A stretch of DNA of 64,000 nt. It comes from Xanthoparmelia taractica (lineage: Eukaryota; Ascomycota; Lecanoromycetes; Lecanorales; Parmeliaceae). A program made the translations under genes and the position numbers. Below are positions 45,089 to 56,687 of the stretch, in pieces. Positions within the stretch are counted from its first letter, which is position 1. Each line of letters starts with the position of its first letter. The stretch is taken from assembly GCA_033085395.1 (NCBI GenBank), contig JANQBS010000018.1:124001-188000 (forward strand), in the 5' to 3' direction. Under the pieces are notes generated by a model. It searched no databases. It was not told where the DNA came from and worked only from the letters and a program-made list of their open reading frames with translations.

Positions 45089-48000
45089 TGGAGCAGCTCT
45101 TGGGGAGAGGAGGCCGTCAGAGGAGGGCGTGAGGGGGAAGACTCCAGCTTTGAGGGTTGATGGTGGCGTGATTGTTCGGAGTCAGCTTGTTTGGCGTGAG
45201 TATTCATGGAAGTGCTGGCGTAAGTGTGACCGCAGCCCAACTCAACCGTGAAGGCTTCGTGTAGGCAAGGGCGGCAGGGTGAAGGCCAAAGGAGAGAGAG
45301 TCAATGAGATTGAAAAGACGACGGAGGCAGTGGCTTGGTGGCCATGAGCCTCATTGACGGGAGCAGTGAAAGCTTTTGTCCCTCTTTCTCTTTTGCCGTT
45401 TGTTGTGGTTCAGAATGAGTGAGAATGAGAGCTAGTGATGGATCGGGAAGTATCCATGTGAAATTGACCTAGTCCGGGAGGTGAGTCGTAAAAAGGAAGA
45501 GTTAATCAAAATGCATATCCCGGGAGACGCACCAGAGGCGTTTGGAGAATGGAATTAGGAGAGGGTCGGTAAAGAGGAGTAAGGTCAAAGACTAAGGCAG
45601 TTAAGGGAATGAAAGGATGATGATGATGTGTTGCTCATCCGGCACGATATGAGAGGCACTTTTAATCAAGCTTCTCAAAATGTTCCAAGCTTTTTTTTAA
45701 AAAAAGGGGAGGCTGATGATCGTTATTGATTTCCCTTGGTTAAAAATTCCGTGTGTGGTTCTTTTTGAACCTCTCTTAGCAAGGGAGGGAGTTTGGGGCG
45801 AGAAAAAGTGTGTTACCGGGTGACTGAAGCTTTCAATAGTGTGCTAGAGCCACCAAAGCGGATTTTGAAGGGATTAGTGCCTAGTGTGTAGAGTGAGTAT
45901 GCATCCCATGCACAAAGGGTAGCAAGGGCGACCGAGCTATGTATCAGATCCAATGACACGAGCCATCAGTGAAATGTACCGAACGCGGCGTGCCGCGGTG
46001 GAGGTGTCAATTTTGAACACGCAATATTAATCAGTGGTGGTTAATAAAAGGGAAGTAAAAAAAAAAAGGCCCTTGTAAGAATCGGGGGGGGGGGGGTGGT
46101 TGGTGGGTGTGTTGTTCTACAGTAATAGTCTAGGCTGAGAAGGATGAATCAAGGAGCCTTGTTGCTTTTTAGACGATTGTCTTGATGCTAGCGACTAAGC
46201 GGAAGTGTTACCTTTTGGCTCTTGGGGCTGCTTTCAAAGGCATGGCGTGTCTAAACTACAAGAGGTAAAGTGGCTACCTGTCCACTGCCGCCAGACAAGC
46301 AAAAAAAAAGTCTTTCTTTCAAAGGCAAATGTGGCAATTTAGCGGCAGCTGATTGGCGGTCCTGCACTCAAATATCCGATTGATGACTGATGAAGAGGCT
46401 ACAAAGAAGGGAAGTAGTACTTAGTCTAGAAGGAAGGAAGGAAGGCAGGAGACAGGTGGGGGTGGGTTGGGTGTTGAAGCGAGGTTGCCAAATCGCAAAT
46501 GTTGCCCCGTCGTGTCAGAAGTGGTTGATCTCGTACCGCAGGATTGAAGGTCTACGTACCAGACGTCCGCGATTAGAGTTGTAGATTACTTTACTTATTT
46601 ATTCTTATTGCTTGTGGGCGTGGAGCACGGAAAAAGCGAAGCAAATGCACGCCAACCTGCATCCCCGTAAATTTAGATAATAGCGCCCCAAAAGCCGCTT
46701 GATAGGCATCACAAAATCATCAGCTTCCAACAAGGCCCGAAAAAAGTCTAGTATTAGAAGTACCTTACGGTCTCATGTCATGTAGGGGGCAAGACACAGG
46801 CTGCAAGGCGAAAGAGACGCGAAGAAAGATCTGGATCTTATTCCGGGATCAGCATCAACAAAAAAAAGGACTGCGGGAAGCCATTAAACATGCACCAGCT
46901 AGGTTGAAAGGAATGCAGGCATAAGTCGCTAGCAAAGCAGGAGCCAAAGCCAGCATCTTTTTGTGCTTTGATAAATAAATCGTGGAATATGTGTTGAGAT
47001 TTGGGCCCGGAAACAGCCATGATTGGCCAATCAAAATCCCTCTCGGCCGCCAGCCTTCCCACTGCCCACTTGTCTTCAAAGACTCCATCAGGCTTCCCGC
47101 TTTCCAGAAAGAATCAAGATACTTGGGCAGTATAAATCCCACTACTCTGGCTATGACTTCATGCCGGTGGCGGTCATCGGGTCTTCGTCTCAAATACTTG
47201 TCTGACCAAAGTTTTGGTTGGTCCTCAAGCTAACAATCTCCTGCTGCCTCATGCTGCCGAAAATACCACGCATTCCCGTCATCTGAGCAGCAGCCCTCGC
47301 TCGTCACGACTGGAAAGTCTGATATGCAGGAAAGATGTTACTTGTACTCTACATTACAACAAAGCCTACCCGGCCCATGCGACGTTTTACAAATTTGCAA
47401 TCCTCCCTGCCGCAGCAATGGAGAGCGGCGGTGGGGATCGATAATACGCTAGGCTGTTGGAAATCCGAAGCACACCGCAGTAAGCAAGGTGCCAACCGAA
47501 GGTACCATGGACCAACAACGTCCTGATGAATTAAGTTGGGGCCGTAACGATAAGACTCGGATGAGAAGACATGGAATTGAGATGCAGCCAGTGTTGTCTG
47601 GCTGACTGGATCATACATTCCGCTCGTGCTGAGCGGCGTATACAATCGCTTTTCTGGAGGGGGTGGTTGTCATCAACCTACCGTCTCATCATTACTGATG
47701 TGCTGTACCAGCAAAAGACCGAAGAGGTGCACTGGAATTGATGCAGCCGACGGCGATACTGCAAGCAAACTAATCGGAAGAGCAGGGAAGCTGGACGTCT
47801 CAGCGGCAACAATGGCCGTGCAATGAGTAAACGCCCGTCCAAGTAGGGCCCAATCAAAAGTGTATCACGGGGGATGGAGTTGCGGAACAAAGTTGTATGG
47901 TACGAGGCTAAAAGGTGAAGGGCGATTGAGGCCACGATAGCAACTTCCAAAATTCCAGGGATGGTGATTTTCTTCGCGAAGGCCAAGAGGGGCATGGGTG

Positions 48001-49999
48001 GATGATGATCCCTGGATCAGCTGGAAGATGGCTCAGACCGATGATGAATTGCATTGATCGGGGCAGTCACACGCAAAGCCGAAAGGTCCGACTGCGATAC
48101 GAAAGGCTACGCTGGCCCTGCGAGTGTCTTATTTTCTTTTTCCTTTTTCTTCTTCTTTCTTTGGCCGCGGTCGGATCTGGTGGTGTTCGGGCGAGGCCAA
48201 AACCTGCAGAGTTTCCACTCTTGCGAAAAGTACCGCTAACTATTGCGGTGAGTGGGATTTCGAAATTTCAGAAGTAGGCAGGACTGCGCTTTATCGCTGG
48301 CTGAGGGGTTTTGGAAGGACCGCTCAAATGGTATGGTGCTGGTGAATTGTAAAGTTATTGGTGTGAGAGAGAAAGGCTGGCGCTAGAGTATCCGTTAAGG
48401 ACGGCGAGACAAGGGTGATAGGGTCTCAAACTCGGTTGCATGCTGGTGCAAGCCTGTTGCCAAGTTGCCCCTCGATGAATCGAAGCCCCTCCCGGGGGCC
48501 TCCCCCTCATTTTTGCCGCATACGAAAAGCGCTTGCTGGCAGACTTGGCTGAAGACAGACGTGCATCATTACCTTAAGAAGCAACGATCCTACCGCCAAT
48601 AGAGAGACTTTGAGTGAATGTCTTGGATATTTTCGTTACATGACACCAAACACAGTCACAAGCTCCAGGTTCCATGCTGCGCAAAGCATGCACTATCATC
48701 CTCCACTTGCAGCGTATCGCTTAGTGCTTCCTCTCGACACACGTTCCAAGCAGAAGCAATAATCCATCATGCAGGGAGGCGCCACGACAACAACAACAAC
48801 AACAATAATAATAATGTAGGCTGACAGGCGTCATGCTGATTGATGATGATGATGATGATGATATTAATGATGTCGGAGGATATTAGAGTGTCCTGTACAG
48901 AGACCAATTGGGAGGAGACCAGCGGCTCGCCAGGCCGTGGGGTTCTCAAATGTCCGAGGCCAACCTCGGTCCTCCCTGGCTTTTTGCAACCTTTCTGTCC
49001 CAACCGAAGAATAATAATATATGATGACCAGCACAGATAGACAAACAAACAACAGGTGCGCTTGTACATACCCTCATCCTGATCCTACGGTACATTGTCG
49101 AGTGCACTTACTCCTGCTCCTGCTCCCTGCTCCTTTTGGATGGAGCATTGACCTGCGTCAACTCGTTCCTAGGATGGTGGTCAATCCGAGACTCGCAAGA
49201 AGGTTATCTTGCAGCGCAAATGAGGTAATGCAAATGCAAACCAATATGCAACACGAACCAACTTGGCTTATCGGGCGTTGGCTAATGCACTTACAACACG
49301 CGTTTCGCTTTGCCTCGCAAGACCGCCCCTTTGGTCTCACCACCCAAAATAAAACCGCAGCTTGCCGTACGAACGCATTGCTTCCTTCTCGCATTGTCAT
49401 CTTTGCTGCCGCACTGTTGCCAAACTTGCGTTAAATGTTGGTTGGATGCTAAAATCGTACGTAAGCTTCATGCTCTTGTATCAATCTGTTGCGTTGCGCA
49501 AAGGGCTTCGATCCGCATGCTCCCGTGGATCGCAAGGCTTTCGTCCTTTTCTCAGCTATATTATTGATGTTCTATCAGTGGCAAGACCGGTGAGAGCGAC
49601 AGTCCTGCTTGTCACGGCATTACGCAATCACAAGCCACTAATCGTACACTTCTCCTGTGAGCTGTGAGGAGAATGCTGTTTAGTTGGAGTCCTCAAAGCC
49701 AAGTCCAGTACCGTTGTGACATTTACAAATCACAGGTCCGAATCACTCGCCCCACTAAGTTTCATGATCATAGCTATTCCACAGTAACGATTGTCAGACC
49801 CTCGCCTCTCAAGGACTACCAGCTGCGTCCATGCAGGCTCTTGTATGAATGATAGATGGATTCGGCTGTCTTGCCTTCCTCTCGCTACTTCGAGGGTTCT
49901 CGATATTTGGAATGTGAATTATGAGTCCTTCGTACTAAAGCAAAAAAATATTCTTGCCCACATGGTAAAGGACTACGTCGAAGTTAAATCGCTCGACTG
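45089..49999. other. Long gene-poor region upstream of the cyclin gene
   Basis: Nearly 5 kb with only short scattered frames. It contains G13 at about 46084-46096, an A-run near 46058, several TG-rich patches, and trinucleotide repeats near 48.8 kb. A 105-codon minus-strand frame (47678-47995) starts with ATG but has no support. It may include a long cyclin leader or a non-coding RNA; sequence alone cannot tell. Confidence 0.5.
48788..48862. repeat. (CAA)n(TAA)n and (GAT)n microsatellites
   Basis: CAA then TAA units at 48788-48815 and, after 24 bp, ATG/GAT units at 48839-48862. Confidence 0.9.
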
Positions 50000-50640
50000 T
50001 CACCGGTTCGAAGAGATAAGGTCGGCATCTACTGGCTTTCGGAGTTTCTTTGCAATTGCTGTTGCTGCAGATGTGATAGCGACCTCGAGATACACCTGGC
50101 CATTGTTATCTAATGCATTCTCTTCGTCATTTCCCCATCAGCATCATTGCATGTACTGTCTATCATCAACAAGCACTCACGACAAAATAGCTATGGAAAG
50201 AGCCTCCTTCCAAATGCTGCTGCAGCACGGATTCTGGCCACCCCCATATCAGCCAATCGAGTCCGTCTTGAAGATCCTCCCGGAGCCCATATAGGGTTAG
50301 CAGTGCTTGTGCTCTGCGGACCTACTTTGAATAGCCAGAAGACGAGTTCTTCTCCGGTCTCAGGCTTGTCAACGAGTATTGCAGCAACACTTGAATGGCC
50401 TCTCTTCGCTACACTGTCCTGGGTCTCGACTTTAGCCTTAGCAGACGTCATGGCTTTCCCCTCTTTTCCGTTGGCATGGTATGGGTGGGAGATTCAGTTT
50501 GCTGTAGTGAATCCGGGCTTCCGTTCAAGCTCTGTTTGAGTTGCCCACCAGGCAGACATCTTTCAAGAGTGGCCATCTCCGTGTTGCCGATGACGTTGAT
50601 CTCGACCCTTCCCTGGGATGCCCAGTCTTCTCGTCCCTAA
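50000..50640 (-). pseudogene. Frameshifted relic of an unrecognised gene
   Basis: On the minus strand, protein-like segments follow one another in different frames. First is DWASQGRVEINVIGN... with an ATG at 50576 (MATLERCLPGG). Then comes ...VAAILVDKPETGEELVFWLFK. Next, from 50321, LREDLQDGLDWLIWGWPESV... runs to a good GTGAGT donor at 50180. After a 61-nt intron, NALDNNGQVYLEVAITSAAT... ends at a TGA (50000-50002). The last two segments join in phase. Between the earlier ones I need frame changes near a G run (about 50467) and at AAAGTAGGTC (about 50322); the latter could instead be an intron acceptor. No family is recognised. It may be a decayed gene, or a functional gene whose splicing I have not solved. 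Confidence 0.4.
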
Positions 50641-51442
50641 AAGTACGATCTCAAACAACGCTCGAGATCCGTCCTTCTCTATCGTTCTTCCAACCTCCAA
50701 TCTAATAGTTTTGCTTCCTTACGCACTGTTCCTGAACCAGTTGAGACGCACCACAAGCTCTGCTTACTTTATTCAGCTTCCTCTCTCTTCTCGAGATTAG
50801 AGGACCGCATCATTATGTCGTCGTGTCGACAGCATAGAGACGAAAGTTATGGGTTACCCTCCGGTTTTTAGCACATTTCTGCAGGGTTAGTAGTAATGTT
50901 ATGAAGGCTTCATAAGATGAGAGATTGAAGCACTGGAGAGGGTCAATGACCGAAGGTGATCTGGAGGCTACACAGAATTAAATACGTCGACATTTGTTGG
51001 TCATTTAAAGACAAGACCACCGTCTTTTAGATAGGCCCCCCTGGATATTCGAATCCACGGGTTCTTTTGTCACCTTTAGGGTCTTCCAAGTATTCAAGGT
51101 ACTTCTCAGTCGATTCAATATATTGTTGGGTCTTGCCAATGGCCCTCATTATCTATGACGGTTGGCTTTGAGAAAAGTAGTAGCAGTAGGACAAAAACGA
51201 ACATAATGAGGAGTCCCAATTCATAGCCAAAAGTTAGGGTCCGCGTCTCCACCAATGCGTAGGATAAGTGCCTGTTTCCGGATTACTTGACCTCACCTGT
51301 GAAGTCCTTAACCACTAAAGTACGATGGGATGAGGCTAAAGCCTACAACATCATTTCCTTCTCCAACTTATCACGGGACAGCACAATTGACTTACGCACC
51401 CACCATTCCCACCCATACCTCCTCTGAGCTCTAACCACAACA
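50641..51442. other. Promoter region of hem3
   Basis: About 800 bp upstream of the hydroxymethylbilane synthase ATG. No recognised motif; a CT/CCA-rich leader immediately precedes the start. Confidence 0.45.
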
Positions 51443-52699
51443 ATGACCGACCTTCCTCGCACTAGCACGAGTTACCCCTCAGCCACATCTCCACATCCTC
51501 TCATATCCACCTCCGCCTCCACATCCACCTACCCCGAATCCTCCACCTCTCCCCTTCAAACCCTCCGCATAGGAACTCGCTCTTCTGCCCTTGCCCTCGC
51601 GCAAGTGAAACTCTTTACAGATCTCCTCGCTACCTCCCATCCGAGCCTTCCAACCGCAACACACCCATCATCTGCATCTTTAGGTGACACAAACAAAACC
51701 ACAGACCTCCACACGCTAGCATCGACGGGGAAGTCCTTATGGACTGAGGATCTGGAAAAAGAGTTGCTAGAGGGCCGGGTGGATGTGATAATACATTCGC
51801 TGAAGGATGTGCCTACAAAGTTACCCTCGGGGTGTGTGTGCGCCGCTGTGGGTGCGAGGGAAGAGGCTAGAGATGCTGTTGTTATGAGCCAGGCGAGGCG
51901 AAGCGAGGGGTGGAGGGGCTTAGGTGATCTACAAGAGGGAGGCGTCGTGGGCACGAGTTCCGTCCGGAGAGCAGCGATGGTACGAAGGATGTACCCTCAT
52001 CTGGTCATCAAAGACGTACGAGGGAACGTCGGCACCCGACTACGCAAACTGGATGACCCTTCTGAGGGATTCGACGCACTCGTCCTTGCCGGCGCCGGTG
52101 TACAAAGGCTAGGCATGGGAGACAGAATTAGTAGCTGGCTAGGGAGTGAAGAGGGGGTTCTACATGCAGTTGGACAAGGTGCGATAGGTGTGGAATGGAG
52201 GGAAGGCGATGAGTGGATCGTGAGCATCTTGGCAGAGGCGGAGAAGAGGATAGGAAAGGCGGGGAGAAGAGTTCGATGGGAGTGTGCCAGTGAGCGGTCC
52301 CTGCTTCGGGTGCTCGAAGGCGGCTGCTCGGTTCCAGTAGGTGTGGAGTGCGTTTGGGAGGAAGGGGACCTGCAGAAAGGCGATGGTACAGGAACGGGCG
52401 CAGTGGTTGAACAGGAGAGTCAACAAAAAAGCGGCTACGAATATGATGACGCCATCCCCGAAGGCTCTGCTACAGAGATGGAAGAATCCGGTGGCATATT
52501 GATCATGCGTGCTATGGTCGTCAGCTTGGATGGCAAAGAGTGTGTCGAAGGGACGAGGCGGCATTATGTTAGCTCTGATGCGGAGGCGGAGGAGTGTGGG
52601 TGGCGAATGGCTGGGGATTTGGTGGACAAAGGGGCTGGGGATATACTCAAGAAGATCACGCTGAATAGGGGAATGATTAGGGACCAGGGCGGTGCTTGA
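51443..52699 (+). CDS. hem3: Hydroxymethylbilane synthase (porphobilinogen deaminase)
   Basis: A single exon of 418 aa. It joins four porphobilinogens into hydroxymethylbilane in haem synthesis, in the cytosol. A Ser/Thr/Pro-rich N-terminal extension of about 40 residues precedes the classical LRIGTRSSALALAQ opening. HSLKDVP holds the catalytic Asp (about 122), VGTSSVRRAA and DVRGNVGTRLRKLD form the substrate-binding arginines, and EGGCSVPVG holds the dipyrromethane-cofactor Cys (about 295). The C-terminal domain has an acidic, Gly-rich insert (about 308-345). All key residues are present. Confidence 0.96.
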   Translation: MTDLPRTSTSYPSATSPHPLISTSASTSTYPESSTSPLQTLRIGTRSSALALAQVKLFTDLLATSHPSLPTATHPSSASLGDTNKTTDLHTLASTGKSLWTEDLEKELLEGRVDVIIHSLKDVPTKLPSGCVCAAVGAREEARDAVVMSQARRSEGWRGLGDLQEGGVVGTSSVRRAAMVRRMYPHLVIKDVRGNVGTRLRKLDDPSEGFDALVLAGAGVQRLGMGDRISSWLGSEEGVLHAVGQGAIGVEWREGDEWIVSILAEAEKRIGKAGRRVRWECASERSLLRVLEGGCSVPVGVECVWEEGDLQKGDGTGTGAVVEQESQQKSGYEYDDAIPEGSATEMEESGGILIMRAMVVSLDGKECVEGTRRHYVSSDAEAEECGWRMAGDLVDKGAGDILKKITLNRGMIRDQGGA

Positions 52700-53251
52700 T
52701 TGGTGGACGATGAGCGTAAGGCGGTTACCCCATCGAATGAGACTACTCCAGGTTCCCATCTATGCCTTCTATCGTTTAGCGATAGACAAATCATTCGGGC
52801 CCTGCTCGTTGGAAACAAATCCGTCACATCGCCATCGCTCGTCATCCCAATAGCATGTTCGGTCGCAAGGTCTTTGAAGACCCATGCACGCGAGAGTGAT
52901 ACAACGAAGATACGCTCGCATGATATGCTCGTGCACGGTTCCCAATCCGAATAACACGCCAAAGGGACTACTTTTGTATGTGAAATTTTCGCTCCTTCTT
53001 CTTTTTATACCCATGGCCGTGACTCGTTCTCACCACTGTGAGCATCACCAGCCAGTCAGTCCTGCAGACATCTAACCCCTCTCGAACGAACGCGGAAGCG
53101 ACGTACCAAAATCCGAGCCTACCCTCTCAATGCCGTCGAAACGTTCTTTCCCCAACGCCAGGCCGTAGAGGTAGAGCGTCTCTCTCCTACGCTTCGTCAG
53201 CATGCCTGTTGCCCAAGGAAAGGGGCTACGGAGTATGAAGGGGGAAGACAA
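52700..53251. other. Intergenic region between hem3 and the 79-aa gene
   Basis: 552 bp between facing gene ends. Two overlapping minus-strand frames (52769-53014 and 52564-52962) both look weakly protein-like in different phases, so neither is called. Confidence 0.4.
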
Positions 53252-53624
53252 TCACCCAATCATGATCTCCCCCCCATTGAGAAAGTCCATCGCAGCCGCG
53301 ATATTGTCGGCATCAGTCTCGTACTTGAGGATGCAAAAGACGGCATCATCTCCGACGTTCTCCTCCCACTATGTGAATGAGTTAGACAATGCAGTCCGAG
53401 CGGATCGGGGACACATGTGTGTGTGTATATACAAGGTGAGTGACTGGTCCCCACCACTTCAGCACTGGTTTGATGCGTTCGAAGGGCACGTCGGCGGGCT
53501 GCCATCTGTTTTGTGTTGTCAGTCATAGTCGTCTCTTTGTTTGAGGCTAAAAGGGGTTTCGGGGGAATTCGTACCCAAAGAGGATATTCTTTTCGTTGGG
53601 TGGTACGGTGGTGCATTGAGGCAT
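53252..53624 (-). CDS. Small three-exon protein, 79 aa, unknown function
   Basis: Exons 53624-53575, 53505-53433 and 53368-53252 join in phase. The product begins MPQCTTVPPNEKNILFGWQP, continues DVPFERIKPVLKWWGPVTHL and ends with WEENVGDDAVFCILKYETDAD and FLNGGEIMIG. The acidic, regular amphipathic character and perfect splice phases (introns of 69 and 64 nt with good branch sites) make a real gene likely even though no exon is long. I do not recognise a family. The product is probably cytosolic, with no signal or membrane segment. A decayed duplicate lies immediately upstream. Confidence 0.6.
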
Positions 53625-53674
53625 GGTCAATCATTTAGTGCAAGACAGAGGAATCGCGAGATTAAGAATAGAAA

Positions 53675-53855
53675 CGACATCAGGGGGGTATTCGATGAGT
53701 TTGAAGACACGTTGGCTCGTTTCCATCCTTTTCCGGTCGTCCTTCATATACGCTTCTTTGTTCGAGGCAAAAGAACACGGGAGGACGAATCGAATTCTTA
53801 CCCACAAAGGACCCCCTTACAATTGAGTTGGTACAGTGAATTGAGACATTATCGA
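53675..53855 (-). pseudogene. Decayed tandem copy of exons 1-2 of the 79-aa gene
   Basis: This stretch aligns by eye with 53465-53630. Shared blocks on the plus strand include TTTGTTYGAGGC, GAATTC followed by TACCCAMAAAG, GGTACRGTG, and the exon-2 region TTYGAWG...CACGTYGGC. The start codon and reading frame are lost and exon 3 is not visible. Many differences are C/T or G/A transitions. Confidence 0.6.
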
Positions 53856-54780
53856 TTCTCAAACCCAACTTCCTGAGTCGAACATATCGAGGTTCCGACT
53901 CGCCCCGTTTCTCCCCTACTTGCAGTAGACCGGTACACGCATACCCTACATCGCTGAAGCACGCTTCCATACCCACCTGCCCAACTTTGGCAACCGACAA
54001 CCCTCCTTGTACCAGACATGCTTCCTCGAAGCTCCCTCAAAATGAGCCCTGCTGGCTTGGATATATAACTCTCCCGAAACCTACGATCCATACCCACCCA
54101 ATGGATACCAATCGCGGCCCCCTTGACAGCCTTTAAAATTCGCAAGCCGCTTTTCCGTGTGTGAGATCATCAATTCCGATCCTGCGACTTTTGAAAAAAA
54201 AAAAAAAAAAAGACAAGCCGACATTTCCAGACACGAGACCGCTGACGCTCTCCCAGTCTGCGAATCGATAAAGGCAACGCAGGTGGCGCTCCTACCAAGA
54301 TGGGATTCTTGCGAATGGGCGAGGAGTTCGATTTTCGAGACGGGTCTGTTGACGTTGTCCAAGTGCTAGGAAGGGGTAGTTTTAGGATCGGGGAGCCGGG
54401 TTTTTGGGGGGGGGGGGGGGGGGCCGCGGGCGGGGGGGGGGGGGGGCGCGCCCCGCCCCCCCCCCCCCCCCCCCATGATGGGATATGATGGGATGCAACA
54501 TGCTTTTCGTTGGATAAGCGAACATTGCGTACAAGTAGACCGAGCGTACGGCCCTGACGAATACATATGTATAAAAGTGGCTGTTGGATGTCTGTGCATC
54601 AGGTGTTCGAAATGTCGAAGATGTACTGCATTAAAGACGCTAGGAAGAAGCAGAGTCTATGCGATGGCTCGCCGGCTCGCCCATCGACGGCTCGTAGGCC
54701 GGAACAAGATAACAAATTGTAGTGTATCGAAAAGAAAATAGAATCATCTGTCACCAGTGTCCGCTGTCAACCTCGCACTC
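53856..54780. other. Intergenic region with homopolymers
   Basis: Contains A18 (54194-54211) and the G/C homopolymer block below. No gene is supported on either strand. Confidence 0.5.
54406..54474. repeat. G18...G15...C19 homopolymer inverted block
   Basis: A run of 18 G (54406-54423), a short GC-only spacer, 15 G (54432-54446), another GC spacer, and 19 C (54456-54474). The G and C runs can pair as a hairpin. No other sequence in the window resembles it. Confidence 0.9.
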
Positions 54781-56687
54781 TCACTCCCTGCTAACGTCTC
54801 TGCCGAATAGAGACGATTTGATCCAATCCACGCAGACTAGCAATCGATTCCTCCAGCTAAAACACATGTTTACATAGGCACTTTTCCAGAACCTTCAAGT
54901 ATGGTCAGTAACAACAGGAGCACAGAGTGTTGGGAATCTAGGACTTACCAATACGTTATTGTGCCACCGCTCGCAAAATTGCCACTCAGCCAGCTGATGT
55001 CCGCTACCGCTTTATCGTGGCCAATGTAGGCCAAACTGCCCTGGTGACTGTACTCAAACGGCCCAATCTGTTTTACGCGTCTCAACGACTTCTGCAACGT
55101 TTTGATCTGCTCGAAGATTTGGCTTCGTTCATCGCCAGAGGCCTTAGCTTGCGCCTCGGATAATTTGGCGAGCTCTTGGTTCATCATATCAGATTTGGCG
55201 AGGGAGTTGAAGAGACGGGCTAAGAATGCTCCTTCTTGGGAGGCGACTTGGGCAGTAGGAGCATAATTGGCGACGGCGCAGTCACCGACAGCCCAAACGT
55301 TCTCGGTTCCGTTGACGACGAGATATTCGTTCACTGCGAGGCCACGGCGTGAGTCCTTCTGGGCCGGGATTTGAGACATGAGATCTTTGACGACGGGGCG
55401 AACTGCGTTGCCAGTGGCCCACACCAGTAAACCATAGGGCATGACCTCCTTCTCTTTTGTGCCATCAGGCTTGGTATATTCGGCTTCAATGGCTTTGTCG
55501 GTAACGTTCTTTACCATCGTCTTAGTGCGAATGGTAATAGACTCCTCCTTGAAGGACTTCTCGGTGTAATCGATCAGCTGCTTGGAGAAACTGGGGAGGA
55601 CATTGGGAAGGGCTTCCACCAGGGTAACGTGAAAATTGTCGACGATCTCCGGAACCCACTTCTTCAGATCTTGCTCGAAAAAGTCTTGCAGCTCCCCAGC
55701 AAATTCAACGCCTGTTGGGCCTCCTCCCACAACAACCATGTGGAGCAGTCGTTTTCGCTCTTCAGGTGACTGGTCTTTGAAGCTGGCAGTCTCAACGCAA
55801 TCCATGATCCGCTTGCGGATCTGCTGCGCGTCGCCGACTTCTTTAAGAAAGCATGAGTGTTCCCGAACACCGGGTATGCCAAAGGTCGCATTTTCCGCAC
55901 CCACGCCAACAACGAGCATATCGAAAGGCACCTCTGTCGACATCACGTCGCCCTTAATTTCAGATTCGTCGTTGATGTACACGAGCTTCTTCGCATAGTC
56001 GATTTTTGTAGCTTCTGCTTCGTAGTATTTGACGGTAGCTTGCTTGTGCCGCAGTATGTTCCGAATGGGCTCCATGATGGATCTATGCTCTATCGTTCCA
56101 GTCGTACATGATGGGAGCAAGGGTGTGAAGAGAAAGTAGTTTCGTGGGGAAATGACAATGACATTGTAGTTTTCAGTGTCTGTTACACAGCGTTAGATTT
56201 GGAAGGGTAGGCGAAGTTGTGAAGGTCTTACCCAGATTTTTGAGAAGAGATACGGCGCCCCATCCAGTACCTTAGATACGTCAATGGCTATAACACAGTT
56301 TTCAATTGATGAATAGATACCTAGAATGACTAAAGTTTTCTTTGTCGGATCAGGCTCGAGCTGTTCCGGAGGCGTTCGTAGCAGGTAGATAGTGTAGCCC
56401 AGATATCCAATGCCGCCAATTGTTCCCAGCCAGACTGCCCTCCATAACCATTTTAATATCACTCTACTTCTTCTGAAGTAGGTCTGGGGGTTGGTGTCGG
56501 CATATGACCTTCTAGAAGGTTGCTGTAGGGATGACCGTGGGTACTCTGAAATAGATGGTCTGATTAGAGCGGGTGGCCGATGTAAGGCGGTGAAGCGGGT
56601 CGTCAGGGTGCGCCGAGCTGTTATAACAGCTTCTGAAGCTCCCTTGCGATGAGATAACCTCAGTAGAGGCCTCATGGCGGGATTCAT
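54781..56687 (-). CDS. nde1: External alternative NADH dehydrogenase (type II)
   Basis: Four exons (56687-56321, 56270-56232, 56179-54949, 54892-54781) give 582 aa. A basic mitochondrial presequence is followed by one hydrophobic segment (WLGTIGGIGYLGYTIYLL), which anchors external forms in the inner membrane facing the intermembrane space. The FAD Rossmann motif VILGTGWGAVSLL is assembled across exon 2 (39 nt). NYFLFTPLLPSCTTGTIEHRS, the NADH-binding VVVGGGPTGVEFAGEL and the AVGDCA FAD motif follow. The last exon supplies FWKSAYVNMCFSWRNR and the FGRDVSRE tail. There is no EF-hand insert, so calcium regulation of the Nde-1 kind is not expected. It oxidises cytosolic NADH to feed ubiquinone without proton pumping. 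Confidence 0.95.

Noticed and set aside
47678..47995. 105-codon ATG-started minus-strand frame with a hydrophobic start
   Set aside because: Could pass as a signal peptide, but the remainder is Leu/Arg-rich without a pattern, and flanks offer no splice extension.
51040..51060. TTCGAATCC, tRNA T-loop-like sequence
   Set aside because: Flanking bases do not pair as a T-arm and no acceptor or D-arm is found nearby.
52564..53014. Two minus-strand frames downstream of hem3
   Set aside because: Both read moderately like protein in different phases; at most one can be real and I found no splice structure that decides.
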